Shown in pieces: positions 52,459 through 62,648 of a stretch of DNA of 64,000 bases (position 1 is the stretch's first letter; each line of letters begins with the position of its first letter). Under the pieces are notes generated by a model. It was given only the letters and a program-made list of their open reading frames with translations, was not told the DNA's origin and searched no databases. Source of the stretch: Terriglobia bacterium (GTDB lineage Bacteria > Acidobacteriota > Terriglobia > Bryobacterales > Bryobacteraceae); contig JAIQFK010000002.1 of assembly GCA_020073305.1 (NCBI GenBank), positions 124,001 to 188,000 of the forward strand, written 5' to 3'. Both the position numbers and the translations under genes were made by a program.

Positions 52459-52758
52459 ATGATCTCTGATTTTACACTACGTGCGCTCGCCAATGAGCGC
52501 CGGCTGCAGATCCTCAAATGGCTCAAGAAGCCGGCCAAGCATTTTCCGCGGCAGGTGGATGGAGACCTCGTGGAGGATGGCGTGTGCGGCGTGCTCATCG
52601 CGGACAAGCTTGGCGTGAGCCAGCCGACCGCCAGCGAACACCTGAAAATTCTATCGCAAGCCGGGCTCATTCGAGGCAAGCGAATCAAACAATGGACCTT
52701 CTATCAACGCGATGAGGCGGGCATCAAGCAGTGCAAGAGGCTGCTGGCGAAGATTTAG
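52459..52758 (+). CDS. ArsR-family winged-helix transcriptional regulator
   Basis: From ATG at 52459 the protein is 99 residues. It has the winged-helix core LRALANERRLQILKWL, CGVLIADKLGVSQPTASEHL and LSQAGLIRGKRIKQWTFYQR. An internal stretch DGDLVEDGVCGV includes one Cys; there is no classic CVC metal motif, so the signal is unclear. The ATG directly follows an inverted repeat and has no ribosome-binding site, which suggests a leaderless message. It is divergent from the PLP dehydratase, its likely target. Confidence 0.85.
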   Translation: MISDFTLRALANERRLQILKWLKKPAKHFPRQVDGDLVEDGVCGVLIADKLGVSQPTASEHLKILSQAGLIRGKRIKQWTFYQRDEAGIKQCKRLLAKI

Positions 52759-52781
52759 CAACCACTCCCTTTGGTCGTGGC

Positions 52782-53966
<1,185 letters not shown>

Positions 53967-54260
53967 TTAACGCCAATGGCCTCGCCGGTAGGAATAGTGG
54001 CCGCGATGGTAGTAAGCCCGGCCCGACACCCACCTGGCATGGGGATGAGGCGGCCGCACCCAATAACCCGGGACCCAGACGTAGCGCCCGCGCCAGTCAT
54101 AGAAGCCGTCGATCCAGACGTAACCCGGGCCCGGTGCGTACCCGGCCACACCAACGACCGGAGGCGGTGGCGGCGGCCCCGCCGCGTAATAGCCGGCGTG
54201 AACCGCGCAGCCGGCCAGGAAGAACATCGCCAATGCTGGAACTAAGAGTGCCCGTTTCAT
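53967..54260 (-). CDS. YXWXXGXW-repeat lipoprotein
   Basis: The 97-residue protein has a lipoprotein signal (MKRALLVPALAMFFLAGC, lipobox LAGC), a poly-proline stretch and then aromatic repeats: YVWIDGFYDWRGRYVWVPGY and WVRPPHPHARWVSGRAYYHR. These match the WxxGxW/YxWxxGxW repeat family of small outer-membrane lipoproteins of unknown function. It is a single gene between the esterase and the secreted 157-residue protein gene, on the same strand. A longer form starting five codons upstream is possible. Confidence 0.82.
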   Translation of the reverse strand: MKRALLVPALAMFFLAGCAVHAGYYAAGPPPPPPVVGVAGYAPGPGYVWIDGFYDWRGRYVWVPGYWVRPPHPHARWVSGRAYYHRGHYSYRRGHWR

Positions 54261-54408
54261 ATGCGCCCTCTGCATATAGAAACGCGAGGGGCAGGGGACC
54301 AGTTGCGGGCTTCATGTGGAGTTAATGATGCCGTTTGCGGACCATCAGGATCGCCAGCACGAGAGAGATGTCCACCGCGAGGACGCAAAGCAACGCGGCC
54401 GCGCCCCG

Positions 54409-54882
54409 TCAGCGCGCAGGTTTGTGGGCCACAGCGCTGCCGCCCGTTTTTGGTTCCAGGTGTTCAATTCGTATCGGGTCCCCGCTCAACTGGACATCAA
54501 CCCTGACCTGATACGTTGTCCTGGATTGGTTCTGGGTTTGCTTGAGCGTACCGGAAATGCTTAGCCGGATGATTCCGTTGTCTCGGCTCTTTACCACGGC
54601 GTCGCCCGTAGGGGTGAAGCTTTCGCTGCTAAGAGGGGCTCCTTTGTCATCAAGCCATCCATCCATTCGTTTCATAAACTCGCTCCAGCCGCCTTCCGTG
54701 AAGTCATCCTGCGCATCCATCAGGCTTTCGCGATCGCCCTGTTTGTAATCTAATGCTCGCACGACTGCCTTTTGCGCTAAAGCTACAATGGCATCCTGGT
54801 CTGTGGGGGACGGCGGCGCGCTTTGCGCCAAGCCCGGACTACTAACCGACAATGCCAAGAGAAGGACTACGCAACAACGCAT
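54409..54882 (-). CDS. secreted protein of unknown function, last gene of the caspase operon
   Basis: The 157-residue protein has a signal peptide (MRCCVVLLLALSVSSPGLAQ). The mature part combines a helical segment (DAIVALAQKAVVRALDYKQG, FMKRMDGWLDD) with beta strands (NGIIRLSISGTLKQ, TTYQVRVDVQLSG). It ends in a polar tail. No family is recognised. It starts ten bases after the caspase gene stop, so it is very probably the last gene of that operon. Confidence 0.72.
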   Translation of the reverse strand: MRCCVVLLLALSVSSPGLAQSAPPSPTDQDAIVALAQKAVVRALDYKQGDRESLMDAQDDFTEGGWSEFMKRMDGWLDDKGAPLSSESFTPTGDAVVKSRDNGIIRLSISGTLKQTQNQSRTTYQVRVDVQLSGDPIRIEHLEPKTGGSAVAHKPAR

Positions 54883-54892
54883 GGACTTTGTC

Positions 54893-56986
54893 CTACCGGC
54901 TTTTCATAAACGCATCGATACTCGCGATGTTCTTGCGTGCGAGGTCTGCTTCGGCCAGGTCCGAATTGATGTTCAACATCGCTACGAAGTGCTGGCGGGC
55001 GGCGGGGAGCATCTCGACGATCCCGTTCTGTTGCGCTTTTTTGGCGAGCGACAATCCGAGCGCCAGGTGGACGTACGGATCGTCCGAAGAGTAATTGAGC
55101 GACTTCTCGCAGTACGCGATCGCCTGGTCGAAGTGCGATTGCTTGCGCTCGGCGTCGCACAGGCCAAAATAGGCCAGGCTGCGCAGATCCTTCCAGATAT
55201 CCTGCTGCGCGGCGCGCTTCTTTTTGCCGAAACCCATCAAGTAACCCAGCACGTAGTAGTTCAACTGGCCCGCGAGTTTGCTGTCAAAATCGCTGAGCTT
55301 GAGATACTGCTGGTATTCGTTTTCGGAGTCGCCGTACTTGCCGCTCAGCCGCAGACTCTCGGCGAGCCAGAAGTGCGCTTCCGCTTTGTTGGGCGTCAAT
55401 TGGATGGCTTTGTGCGCGGCTTCGATCGATTCCGGATAGGCCTCTTTGAGCCGGTAGGCCTCGGCCAGCAGATACCAGGACATGGCGTGATTGGGGTCGC
55501 GCTGGGTAGCCACGTTCAACTGGCGGATGGCTTCATCCACGTTGCCGGTGTCGAGCAGCATCCCCGCGAAGCTCGAGTGCGCCTCCACATAATCCGGATC
55601 GATCTCGATGGCTTTGCGAAAATACTGCTCCGCCTTGTCCTCTTCAAACAGCGCATTGTAAGTGCGGCCTAAGTAGAGCGCCGCCTGGCTGTAAGTGGGA
55701 TCAATACTGAGCGCTTTCTCGAAGTAAGTGGCCGCCTTGTGATAGTTATCGGCAAAACCCTTGGTGTAATATTTCAGGCCTTCATCCAAGGCGTCGAGTG
55801 CAGCCTTGTTGTGCCGCTTGGCGATCAGAATCTTGATACTGATCGTGGTCTCCTGCCCGGGATAGACCATCTCCTCGCGCGGACCGTCGGGCTCATAACC
55901 CATCTTGACGCCCTTGATGACGTGAACGCCGGGTACCAGTCCGGGCAAGCTCAGCGGCGTGCCTTTGCTGACCACGCCCACCGACTTGCCGTCCACGAAC
56001 ACCTCCACGCCGCTCATATTGGCTTCGAGAATCAGCGTTCCGAACTTGGGTGCGGGCGGTGCGCCTGGTTTCACGTTGGAGGGCGCATACGACAGCAGCA
56101 TATTGGTGTCGAAGCTGCCGCGGTCCGACGTAGGATTCTGCTGCCCACTGGTTGCTTCACGCACGTTGCGGTGCACGTATTCGGCTAGTTCGTCCGCCGT
56201 GACAATGCCATCACCGGATTCATCCGCCGCTCCTTCGAGCCCCTTCACCACGTAGTAAGTGAAGATTCCGTGGCCGCCGCCCCAGTCCTTGCTTTCGAAC
56301 GAGCGTTCGCGGTCGCGACTCGCCGTCAGCGAGAACAGCGACTTATTCAGCGTGCCCAGCGTGCCGTTGATCAACTGCACGTCAGCGTCGGGATTGATGG
56401 CGCCCGAGTGGCAGGAATCGGTGAGCAACACTTTCCACTTGCCTTTGATCTTGACACCGATGTCGCGGCCCAGCGCATCCATGCCGTAGCCGGTGGCCGC
56501 GATGTTTTTCAGGTCGAAATCGTAGGGCGCGAGATACGCTTTGCCGCCGTAAACAAATCCGTGGCCGGCGAAGTAAATCAGGACGCGGTCGTCATCTTTG
56601 GCAACCGAGGGCAGCCACTCTTCCAGCTCGTAGCGCAGGCGCGCCAGCGTGGCTTTGGGGCCGACCAGCTTGTGCACATTCTCGGCGCGAAAGTTTCCGC
56701 CTTCGGTGCTGATGAGGATGGAATAAATGGCCTCGGCGTCGCGCTCAGGAAACTGAAGCTGCTGCGCCGCGGCCAGGTTCTGATAGTTTGCGATGCCGAC
56801 AACCAGCGCATAACTGCGAGGGATGCGCACGCCCTGGGGCTGAGGGGGAATCGAAGCCGCGTCCTTTTCGACGCGCAGGTCGCGCTCTTTGTTTGGCGGT
56901 TTCTGCTGCGCCGCAAGGGGCAGCGTCACCGCCAGAGCCAGAAGCCACGCTCCACGCGCGTCACTTGTGCGCAAGATGAAACTCAT
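54893..56986 (-). CDS. secreted caspase-like peptidase with EF-hand, PEGA and TPR domains
   Basis: This 697-residue protein has a signal peptide, then a caspase-like domain (about 55-300): YALVVGIANYQ, catalytic His142 in YFAGHGF and Cys192 in LTDSCHSG. Inside it is an EF-hand-like loop DESGDGIVTADE (255-266). A PEGA domain follows (about 316-386, GTLILEANMSGVEVFVDGKS) and then about seven TPR repeats (400-650). Caspase-family proteins of this type cleave after basic or acidic residues and often act in bacterial signalling or defence; an exported form is less usual. The start overlaps the preceding DUF4384 gene by 26 bases, so they are co-translated. Confidence 0.88.
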   Translation of the reverse strand: MSFILRTSDARGAWLLALAVTLPLAAQQKPPNKERDLRVEKDAASIPPQPQGVRIPRSYALVVGIANYQNLAAAQQLQFPERDAEAIYSILISTEGGNFRAENVHKLVGPKATLARLRYELEEWLPSVAKDDDRVLIYFAGHGFVYGGKAYLAPYDFDLKNIAATGYGMDALGRDIGVKIKGKWKVLLTDSCHSGAINPDADVQLINGTLGTLNKSLFSLTASRDRERSFESKDWGGGHGIFTYYVVKGLEGAADESGDGIVTADELAEYVHRNVREATSGQQNPTSDRGSFDTNMLLSYAPSNVKPGAPPAPKFGTLILEANMSGVEVFVDGKSVGVVSKGTPLSLPGLVPGVHVIKGVKMGYEPDGPREEMVYPGQETTISIKILIAKRHNKAALDALDEGLKYYTKGFADNYHKAATYFEKALSIDPTYSQAALYLGRTYNALFEEDKAEQYFRKAIEIDPDYVEAHSSFAGMLLDTGNVDEAIRQLNVATQRDPNHAMSWYLLAEAYRLKEAYPESIEAAHKAIQLTPNKAEAHFWLAESLRLSGKYGDSENEYQQYLKLSDFDSKLAGQLNYYVLGYLMGFGKKKRAAQQDIWKDLRSLAYFGLCDAERKQSHFDQAIAYCEKSLNYSSDDPYVHLALGLSLAKKAQQNGIVEMLPAARQHFVAMLNINSDLAEADLARKNIASIDAFMKSR

Positions 56987-57665
56987 AAATGACAGGCCCC
57001 TTCAACGGCACCGGCGACGACACCACCGCGGTATTCTGCTTGCGCATAAACATGAGGTCGCCCGAGCCGCCCGAGGGAACTTGCGCCAGGTTATCCGGCA
57101 GCAGCTCGCGGCTAGTCACGTTTTTCGGCCCTGCCGATGTGTCGATGCAGGCGCCGCGCGCGCGGAACAGGGCATCATCGCAGCGCGGCGTCATGTTCGA
57201 CGGCAGCTGCTTTTCTTTTGGCGGCGGGGGCGGCAGCGGCATATACGGCTGCTTTTCCTCTCCGGCCGGAAGCTCCGCCGGCGTCACCATCCAGTAGACG
57301 ATCTCGTGCCCGGGCGGCCCGGTAATTCGAAACAGCGTCTGCGTGGCAGGCACTGTATAATCTTTGCCCGCGCGGATCTGGTTTTCGCGCCCCGTTTCCT
57401 CGCCTGGGAACAGCATGGAGTACGTGCCCGAGGTGCTCTGGTTCATCACGTAGAGGTAGCCGTCGAAGTTCGTATGGAAGCGGAAGCGCACGCGATCGTT
57501 CTGTTCGAGCACCAGCCCGGGATCGATGGTGTGCCAGGCGCCCGACTCGCGCCGCTCGAGCGAAATCTCCATGCGATACGGGCCTTGCTGGGGATTCGTC
57601 TGCGCATGTAGAGGCAGCGCGATCGCGATCGCGGCGGCCAAGGCGTAATGCGCGGAATGCTCCAT
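56961..57665 (-). CDS. secreted DUF4384-domain protein
   Basis: The 234-residue protein has a signal peptide (MEHSAHYALAAAIAIALPLHA) and one DUF4384 domain: LVLEQNDRVRFRFHTNFDGY, LYVMNQSTSGTYSMLFPGEE, TLFRITGPPGHEIVYWMVTP. A proline-rich stretch and an uncharacterised tail follow. DUF4384 domains commonly accompany caspase-like peptidases and may bind glycans or present substrates. It starts three bases after the paralogous gene upstream, and its 3' end overlaps the caspase gene by 26 bases. Confidence 0.82.
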   Translation of the reverse strand: MEHSAHYALAAAIAIALPLHAQTNPQQGPYRMEISLERRESGAWHTIDPGLVLEQNDRVRFRFHTNFDGYLYVMNQSTSGTYSMLFPGEETGRENQIRAGKDYTVPATQTLFRITGPPGHEIVYWMVTPAELPAGEEKQPYMPLPPPPPKEKQLPSNMTPRCDDALFRARGACIDTSAGPKNVTSRELLPDNLAQVPSGGSGDLMFMRKQNTAVVSSPVPLKGPVIYEFHLAHK

Positions 57666-57668
57666 GTC

Positions 57669-58526
57669 CTATTGGTGCTTCAGCGTCACATCGGCCACCA
57701 CGCGCGAATCGGCGCTGCCGGTTGGATTCACCGCGTACACCGCTTTCTCCTTCTTCGGTGTCTGCTCGTCATCCACTTTTTCTACGATCAGGTCGCGCGC
57801 GTAGGTGTTGCGCAGTTTGCCGATCACATCATCGCCGAACGCGGCACTGGCCATCAAAACCTTCGGTTTCTCCGCCGCCGGTTGGCCGCCCTGACCCAGC
57901 GAGTAAATCAGCCCCTCCAGATCGGGCTCCGGCTGGCGCGAAAGCACGATGAACAGCTTCTCCTCGCCGGCCTGCTCGTCGAAAGTGAAGGTGTAGCCCG
58001 ACGGGATCTCGTAGCGGACCCGCTTTTGCACGCGATTGTCACCATCTTTGATCTCCGGCGACGGAAACAGCAGCTTCCATGTCCCGCTCGAGCCGCGGTT
58101 GACCACGTAGAGGTAACCGTCATCGTTGGCCTCAACCGCCAGACGGATGCGGTCGCCGGCGTGGAATGTCGTTTCCGCATTGACCTCTGCCTGTGCGTCG
58201 CCGGTCTTTTTGAGAATGGTGTAACGCAGGCCGAGCGCGGGATGGGGCCCCTGCGGCCGGTAAGCGGCCTTGACCACCGGGACTGCGCCATTTGACGACT
58301 GGCCAGTTGAGGCGCCCCCGGCCACAGTCTGGTCGGAAGCCGAGGCCTTGTGCGACGGCGGTTTGGCTTTCGCCGCAGCCTTAGCCGGTTTTTGGCCAGA
58401 GGCAGTTGGGGTATCGACGGCGGCGTAGAACAGCTCGCGAGCGGTAAATTTCTTGGCGTCCTGCTGTGCCCCTGCGCCGGCGCTCAAGGCGCAACCGGCC
58501 AACAGGCACAACCAAATCCCTCTCAT
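57669..58526 (-). CDS. DUF4384-domain lipoprotein
   Basis: From ATG at 58526 the 285-residue product has a lipoprotein signal (MRGIWLCLLAGC, lipobox LAGC), a proline/alanine-rich linker, and a DUF4384 domain (about 120-220): FHAGDRIRLAVEANDDGYLY, VVNRGSSGTWKLLFPSPE, YEIPSGYTFTFDEQ. It is a clear paralogue of the next gene. A C-terminal part of about 60 residues contains charged and polar segments. It is the first gene of the caspase operon and is divergent from the Big1-like gene with about 100 bases between starts, suggesting a shared regulatory region. Confidence 0.82.
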   Translation of the reverse strand: MRGIWLCLLAGCALSAGAGAQQDAKKFTARELFYAAVDTPTASGQKPAKAAAKAKPPSHKASASDQTVAGGASTGQSSNGAVPVVKAAYRPQGPHPALGLRYTILKKTGDAQAEVNAETTFHAGDRIRLAVEANDDGYLYVVNRGSSGTWKLLFPSPEIKDGDNRVQKRVRYEIPSGYTFTFDEQAGEEKLFIVLSRQPEPDLEGLIYSLGQGGQPAAEKPKVLMASAAFGDDVIGKLRNTYARDLIVEKVDDEQTPKKEKAVYAVNPTGSADSRVVADVTLKHQ

Positions 58527-58625
58527 GCGAAGCCTCCCCGGGGGCAGCGGCAAACTGGTTGCAATACTGCCTAATCTTCTATAAGATAGCAGCCTAGCCG
58601 GTTGAAGGAAAAGAGTATCCAAAGT

Positions 58626-59225
58626 ATGCGTCCACTGGCAGTTGCGCTGTGTTGTTTCATGGTGTGTCAACTTTGCCCCCCCTCAGCGTGGGCCCAGGAG
58701 GCCGGCGGCCAGCTCAACATCGTCATTGTGGATGGAGACGGGGCCATCAACAACATTCGCCAACGTACCGCCCGTGAGCCGATTGTCCAGGTCGAGGACC
58801 AGAACCACAAGCCGATCGCCGGAGCGGCTGTAGTGTTCCTGCTGCCGGATCAGGGCGCGAGCGGCGTTTTTGCCAACGGTTCCCACACTCTGACCGTGAT
58901 GACCGACGCGCAGGGGCGGGCCGTGGCGCACGGCTTAAAACCCAACGGCGTGCAGGGCAAGTTGCAGATTCATGTGACCGCATCGCACCAGGGCCAGACG
59001 GCCACCGCTACGATCAGCCAGACCAATGCCGTCAGTGCGGCCGGTGGCGCCGCTGCGGCCGGGGTTTCAGCCAAATTGATTGCGATTCTCGCGATTGCGG
59101 GAGCCGCGGTTGCAGGCGGTGTTGTGGCGGCCACACGCGGTGGTGGAGGCGGGTCACCAACAGCACCCCCCACTCCTCCAACGACCGTTACTCCGGGTAC
59201 GGGCACGGTAGGCGCGCCGCATTAA
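58626..59225 (+). CDS. secreted Ig-like (Big1-type) protein with C-terminal membrane anchor
   Basis: From ATG at 58626 (199 residues) there is a signal peptide, then an invasin-like Ig domain: QLNIVIVDGDGAINNIRQRT, PIVQVEDQNHKPIAGAAVVF, TLTVMTDAQGRAVAHGLKPN, KLQIHVTASHQGQTATATIS. A hydrophobic helix (AKLIAILAIAGAAVAGGVVA) and a Gly-rich then Thr/Pro-rich tail end the protein, so it may be held in a membrane. The frame extends eight codons upstream to TTG 58602. It starts a three-gene operon divergent from the caspase genes. Confidence 0.8.
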   Translation: MRPLAVALCCFMVCQLCPPSAWAQEAGGQLNIVIVDGDGAINNIRQRTAREPIVQVEDQNHKPIAGAAVVFLLPDQGASGVFANGSHTLTVMTDAQGRAVAHGLKPNGVQGKLQIHVTASHQGQTATATISQTNAVSAAGGAAAAGVSAKLIAILAIAGAAVAGGVVAATRGGGGGSPTAPPTPPTTVTPGTGTVGAPH

Positions 59226-59242
59226 AAGGACAGATAAGAGAT

Positions 59243-60220
59243 ATGAATTCCCTAAGAAACGGGTTGTTAGTGGCGCTCTTGATGGCGCCGGTCGGTCTCC
59301 AGGCGGCCTCGACGTCAATCGAAGGGCCGCGGCTGGGCTTCGTCTTTGACCACGCTACTAAGTCCATCCGCCCGATACTGGGGATACCTGGGGCTGCCAC
59401 GATGGGGCAACCGCTCGAGTCAGGATTGGATCTGCGCAAGATCGCGATCTCCCCGGCTCAAGATTACGTACTGGCGACCGAGGGCGAGCACAATCAGGTG
59501 GTCGTGCTCGCGACAGGCCAAGCGACTTTGGTTCCGGCGGTAGTAGAGGGCGCGGACCGTGGTCCCGATCAGCTCGCCATCAGCGCGGGTGGCAAGGCAG
59601 CGGCTCTCTACTACAAAGGCAACAATCACGTCCAGTTGATCAGCGGGCTTCCGGGCGCGCCCAAAATCTCGGCACGGCTCTATCTTTCCGCCGGCCAGAC
59701 ACCCTCCACGCTCGCCGTGAGCGATGACGGCCAGACGCTGCTTGCGGGTGTGGCCGGTACGGTCTACTGGGTGAGCCCGAGTGGCGAGGTCCCTCTCCTC
59801 AAGGGCTTGCAGAAAATCGTGTCGATCTCGCTCGATTCCAACCACACCGCGCTGGTCGCCGATGGCATCGGGAACCAGATCCACCGCCTGCGGAACGTTA
59901 CGGGTGCTGTCGAGCCGGACGTTGTGGCTGGGCCCAAAGAAGGCATAGCGGCGCCGGTTGCGGCCGTCCTGTCGCACGATGGCAAGCGAGCATTCGTCGC
60001 CAACAGCAAGTCAGGAGTCGTTGCGATTCTCGACCTTCAGACGAAAACGGAAGCCGGCAAACTCTCCTGTGGATGCACACTAACGGGGCTCGACCGCTTG
60101 GCGGGCGAGGACGTCTTTCGTTTGACCGAGCCTTCGAACGGGCCAATGTGGGTGCTGGAGGCTGCCGCGCATCAATCTCGCATCGTGTTCGTACCCCCAG
60201 CGTTGAACCCGGAGCGATAA
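59243..60220 (+). CDS. secreted beta-propeller (YVTN/NHL-like) repeat protein
   Basis: The 325-residue protein has a signal peptide (MNSLRNGLLVALLMAPVGLQA) and repeated blade-like segments: RLGFVFDHATKSIRPILGIP, IAISPAQDYVLATEGEHNQV, LAVSDDGQTLLAGVAGTVYW, ISLDSNHTALVADGIGNQIH, AVLSHDGKRAFVANSKSGVV. These are the four-stranded repeats of YVTN-type propellers, usually protein-binding. It lies 17 bases after the Big1-like gene and four before the Ig-repeat gene, so the three are translated together. Confidence 0.8.
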   Translation: MNSLRNGLLVALLMAPVGLQAASTSIEGPRLGFVFDHATKSIRPILGIPGAATMGQPLESGLDLRKIAISPAQDYVLATEGEHNQVVVLATGQATLVPAVVEGADRGPDQLAISAGGKAAALYYKGNNHVQLISGLPGAPKISARLYLSAGQTPSTLAVSDDGQTLLAGVAGTVYWVSPSGEVPLLKGLQKIVSISLDSNHTALVADGIGNQIHRLRNVTGAVEPDVVAGPKEGIAAPVAAVLSHDGKRAFVANSKSGVVAILDLQTKTEAGKLSCGCTLTGLDRLAGEDVFRLTEPSNGPMWVLEAAAHQSRIVFVPPALNPER

Positions 60221-60224
60221 AAGA

Positions 60225-62615
60225 GTGAGAAGCCTGCGCGGATCGGTGCGCTGTCTCTGGTTACCGGGATTGCTGTTGTTCGTCGCGGGAGCGGCCTACC
60301 CGCAGTTGACTCTCTCACCCGGCAGCCCTGCCGGGCCGTTCTCACTGCCGGTGGGTTACACGGCCACGGTGTATGCGGGGGCCACCCTCACCACCAACGG
60401 AGTGGGGCCGACCACTTGGTCGGTCAAGGGCCAACTCCCGCCCGGCCTGACCTTGAATTCTGGCCAGACCTCCGCCACGATTACGGGCACGCCGACACGG
60501 GCCGGCAACTACGGGTTCACGGTCTCAGCTTTCGATCCTCAATTCGACCAGACGGTCAGCCAGCCATACAACATCACGGTGGTTGCGCTACTCGGTATCA
60601 CCACGCCGCTCACGCTTCCCGGCGGGACCTTTGGTACCAACTACAGCATCTCCTTGACCGCCACCGGAGGCACGCCGCCCTACTTTTGGTCGATTCCAGG
60701 CTCCTTTTCCGCTGTCTTGCTGCAGCCGGGGCTGCCGCCAGGGCTGACGCTCAGCAGCGGCGGTCTGTTATCGGGAATCCCCACCCAGACCGGGCCGTTC
60801 ACATTCTCCATTCAAGTAAACGACAACTCCGACGTCTATCCGCAGTCCGATATTCGCACGTTCACGATCACTATAAACCCGGCACCCACGATTCAAGGCG
60901 GCGCCCTGCCAAACGGAACACTTGGCGTCCCGTATCAAACCTCACTGGGTGTCCAGGGAGGCAGCCCGCCGTTCATCTGGCTGGTCACACAGAAATTTCT
61001 GCCGCAAGGCCTGGTTTTGTTTGCCAGCGGCGTCATCTCGGGCACGCCGACGCAGACCGGACCCTTCAGCTTCACCGTGTCTGCCACGGACATCTGGGGT
61101 GCTTCGGTTTCAGCCACGTACACGCTTCAAATCTCTTCAAAGTTGACGATCACCACACTGCCGCCGCTCGCCAATGGCGCCGTGGGCACTCCGTACAACC
61201 TGACGTTCACCGCCGATGGCAGCCCCCCCTTCGCCTGGAAAGTGATTTCGGGCGGCCTGCCGGCTGGACTCACGCTGAGCGCGACAGGAGTGTTGAGCGG
61301 AACTCCGACTGCTGCGGGAACTTCTCAGTTCACCATCCAGGTGACCGACACGACGACCAGGGCTGTCTCGGATGCCTTTAGCCTGACCATCGCTCCGCAG
61401 CTCGTGATTACCACCGCGTTCCTGCCCGACGGCAGTGTCGGGACACCGTACCCGGCGGGCCAGAAGATCGCCGCCACGGGAGGCACGCCACCCTATACGT
61501 TCTCTACGACGACGGGCAGTTTCCCGCCAGGCCTCACGCTCAATTCCTCAACCGGAGCGATCACGGGCACGCCGACCCTGGGCGGCCGCAACAGCTTTAC
61601 GGCCCAGGTGAAAGACTCAGCCGGAATCACCGCCACGCGCACTCTGGTGATCAACGTCACCGCGATCGTGTTCATCACGCCTTCGCCGCTGAAGCCGGAC
61701 GCAAGCGCCGGCACACCATACAGCCAGGCCATCAGCGTTACGGGCGGTGCGGCGCCCTACACGTTCACGCTCGACAGTGGCGCGCTTCCGGGCGGACTCA
61801 CACTGGGCGCAACGGGAACGCTGGCCGGTACGCCGACCGTTCTCGGAACGTTCAATTTCGTTGTGCGTGCCACGGATGCGAATCAATTGACGGCCGCGCA
61901 AGCATACCAGTTGACGGTCGTTCCTCCCGCGCTGGCTCCGCCCACTGTCACCGGCGTCACCGACAGCGAACCGCCGGCGCAGCAGCCCGCGGCTGCGGTT
62001 CAGCTCGCCCAACCCTATCCACTGGCGCTCACTTGCACCATAACGCTTACGTTCGCATCATCGGCTGGCGAAGTAGATGATCCTGCCATCCAGTTTTCAG
62101 GCGGCGGGCGGACGGCACAGGTCACGATTCCGGCGGGAACCACCGCGTCCCCCAGTGTTTCGTTCTCCACCGGCACCGTTGCCGGGACCATCACGCTAAC
62201 GCTCGCGTGTCAGGCCGGCGGGCAGGACGTAACCCCGACGCCTGCGCCCACGCGCGTCATCCAGATTCCGGCCGCGGCTCCGGTCATCACAGCCGTAACG
62301 GCGCACAACACCTCTTCCGGCCTGGAAGTGGATGTCACCGGGTTCTCCAACACGCGCGACATGGCCAGCGCCAACTTCCAGTTCCAGGCCGCTGCGGGCA
62401 CGAATCTGCAGACCGCGCAATCAACGATTACGGCGGATCAGCTGTTTGCGACGTGGTTTAGTGATCCCACCTCGCAGCAATACGGCAGCCGGTTCACCTT
62501 TGCGCAGCAGTTCACCATCAGCGGCAATATGACGGGAATCAGCGGCGTGACGGTGACGCTCACCAACAAACAGGGAACATCGAACGCGGTCACCGCAAGC
62601 GTAGCCGCGCAGTGA
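60225..62615 (+). CDS. secreted putative-Ig (He_PIG) repeat protein
   Basis: The 796-residue protein starts at GTG, has a signal peptide ending near GAAYPQ, and contains about six tandem Ig-like repeats of 85-95 residues (roughly 28-120, 122-218, 219-306, 307-392, 393-480, 481-570). Each repeat carries the pattern GxPPYxW..LPxGLTL...TGVLSGTPT..G.F.F.V...D. The last third is a different beta-rich region. Such proteins act as adhesins or scaffolds on the cell surface. It ends the operon. The repeats are diverged at the amino-acid level, so they are not recent duplications. Confidence 0.85.
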   Translation: MRSLRGSVRCLWLPGLLLFVAGAAYPQLTLSPGSPAGPFSLPVGYTATVYAGATLTTNGVGPTTWSVKGQLPPGLTLNSGQTSATITGTPTRAGNYGFTVSAFDPQFDQTVSQPYNITVVALLGITTPLTLPGGTFGTNYSISLTATGGTPPYFWSIPGSFSAVLLQPGLPPGLTLSSGGLLSGIPTQTGPFTFSIQVNDNSDVYPQSDIRTFTITINPAPTIQGGALPNGTLGVPYQTSLGVQGGSPPFIWLVTQKFLPQGLVLFASGVISGTPTQTGPFSFTVSATDIWGASVSATYTLQISSKLTITTLPPLANGAVGTPYNLTFTADGSPPFAWKVISGGLPAGLTLSATGVLSGTPTAAGTSQFTIQVTDTTTRAVSDAFSLTIAPQLVITTAFLPDGSVGTPYPAGQKIAATGGTPPYTFSTTTGSFPPGLTLNSSTGAITGTPTLGGRNSFTAQVKDSAGITATRTLVINVTAIVFITPSPLKPDASAGTPYSQAISVTGGAAPYTFTLDSGALPGGLTLGATGTLAGTPTVLGTFNFVVRATDANQLTAAQAYQLTVVPPALAPPTVTGVTDSEPPAQQPAAAVQLAQPYPLALTCTITLTFASSAGEVDDPAIQFSGGGRTAQVTIPAGTTASPSVSFSTGTVAGTITLTLACQAGGQDVTPTPAPTRVIQIPAAAPVITAVTAHNTSSGLEVDVTGFSNTRDMASANFQFQAAAGTNLQTAQSTITADQLFATWFSDPTSQQYGSRFTFAQQFTISGNMTGISGVTVTLTNKQGTSNAVTASVAAQ

Positions 62616-62648
62616 TTTTCGGCATTCGCAGGCGGCGCGCCAGCCTCA

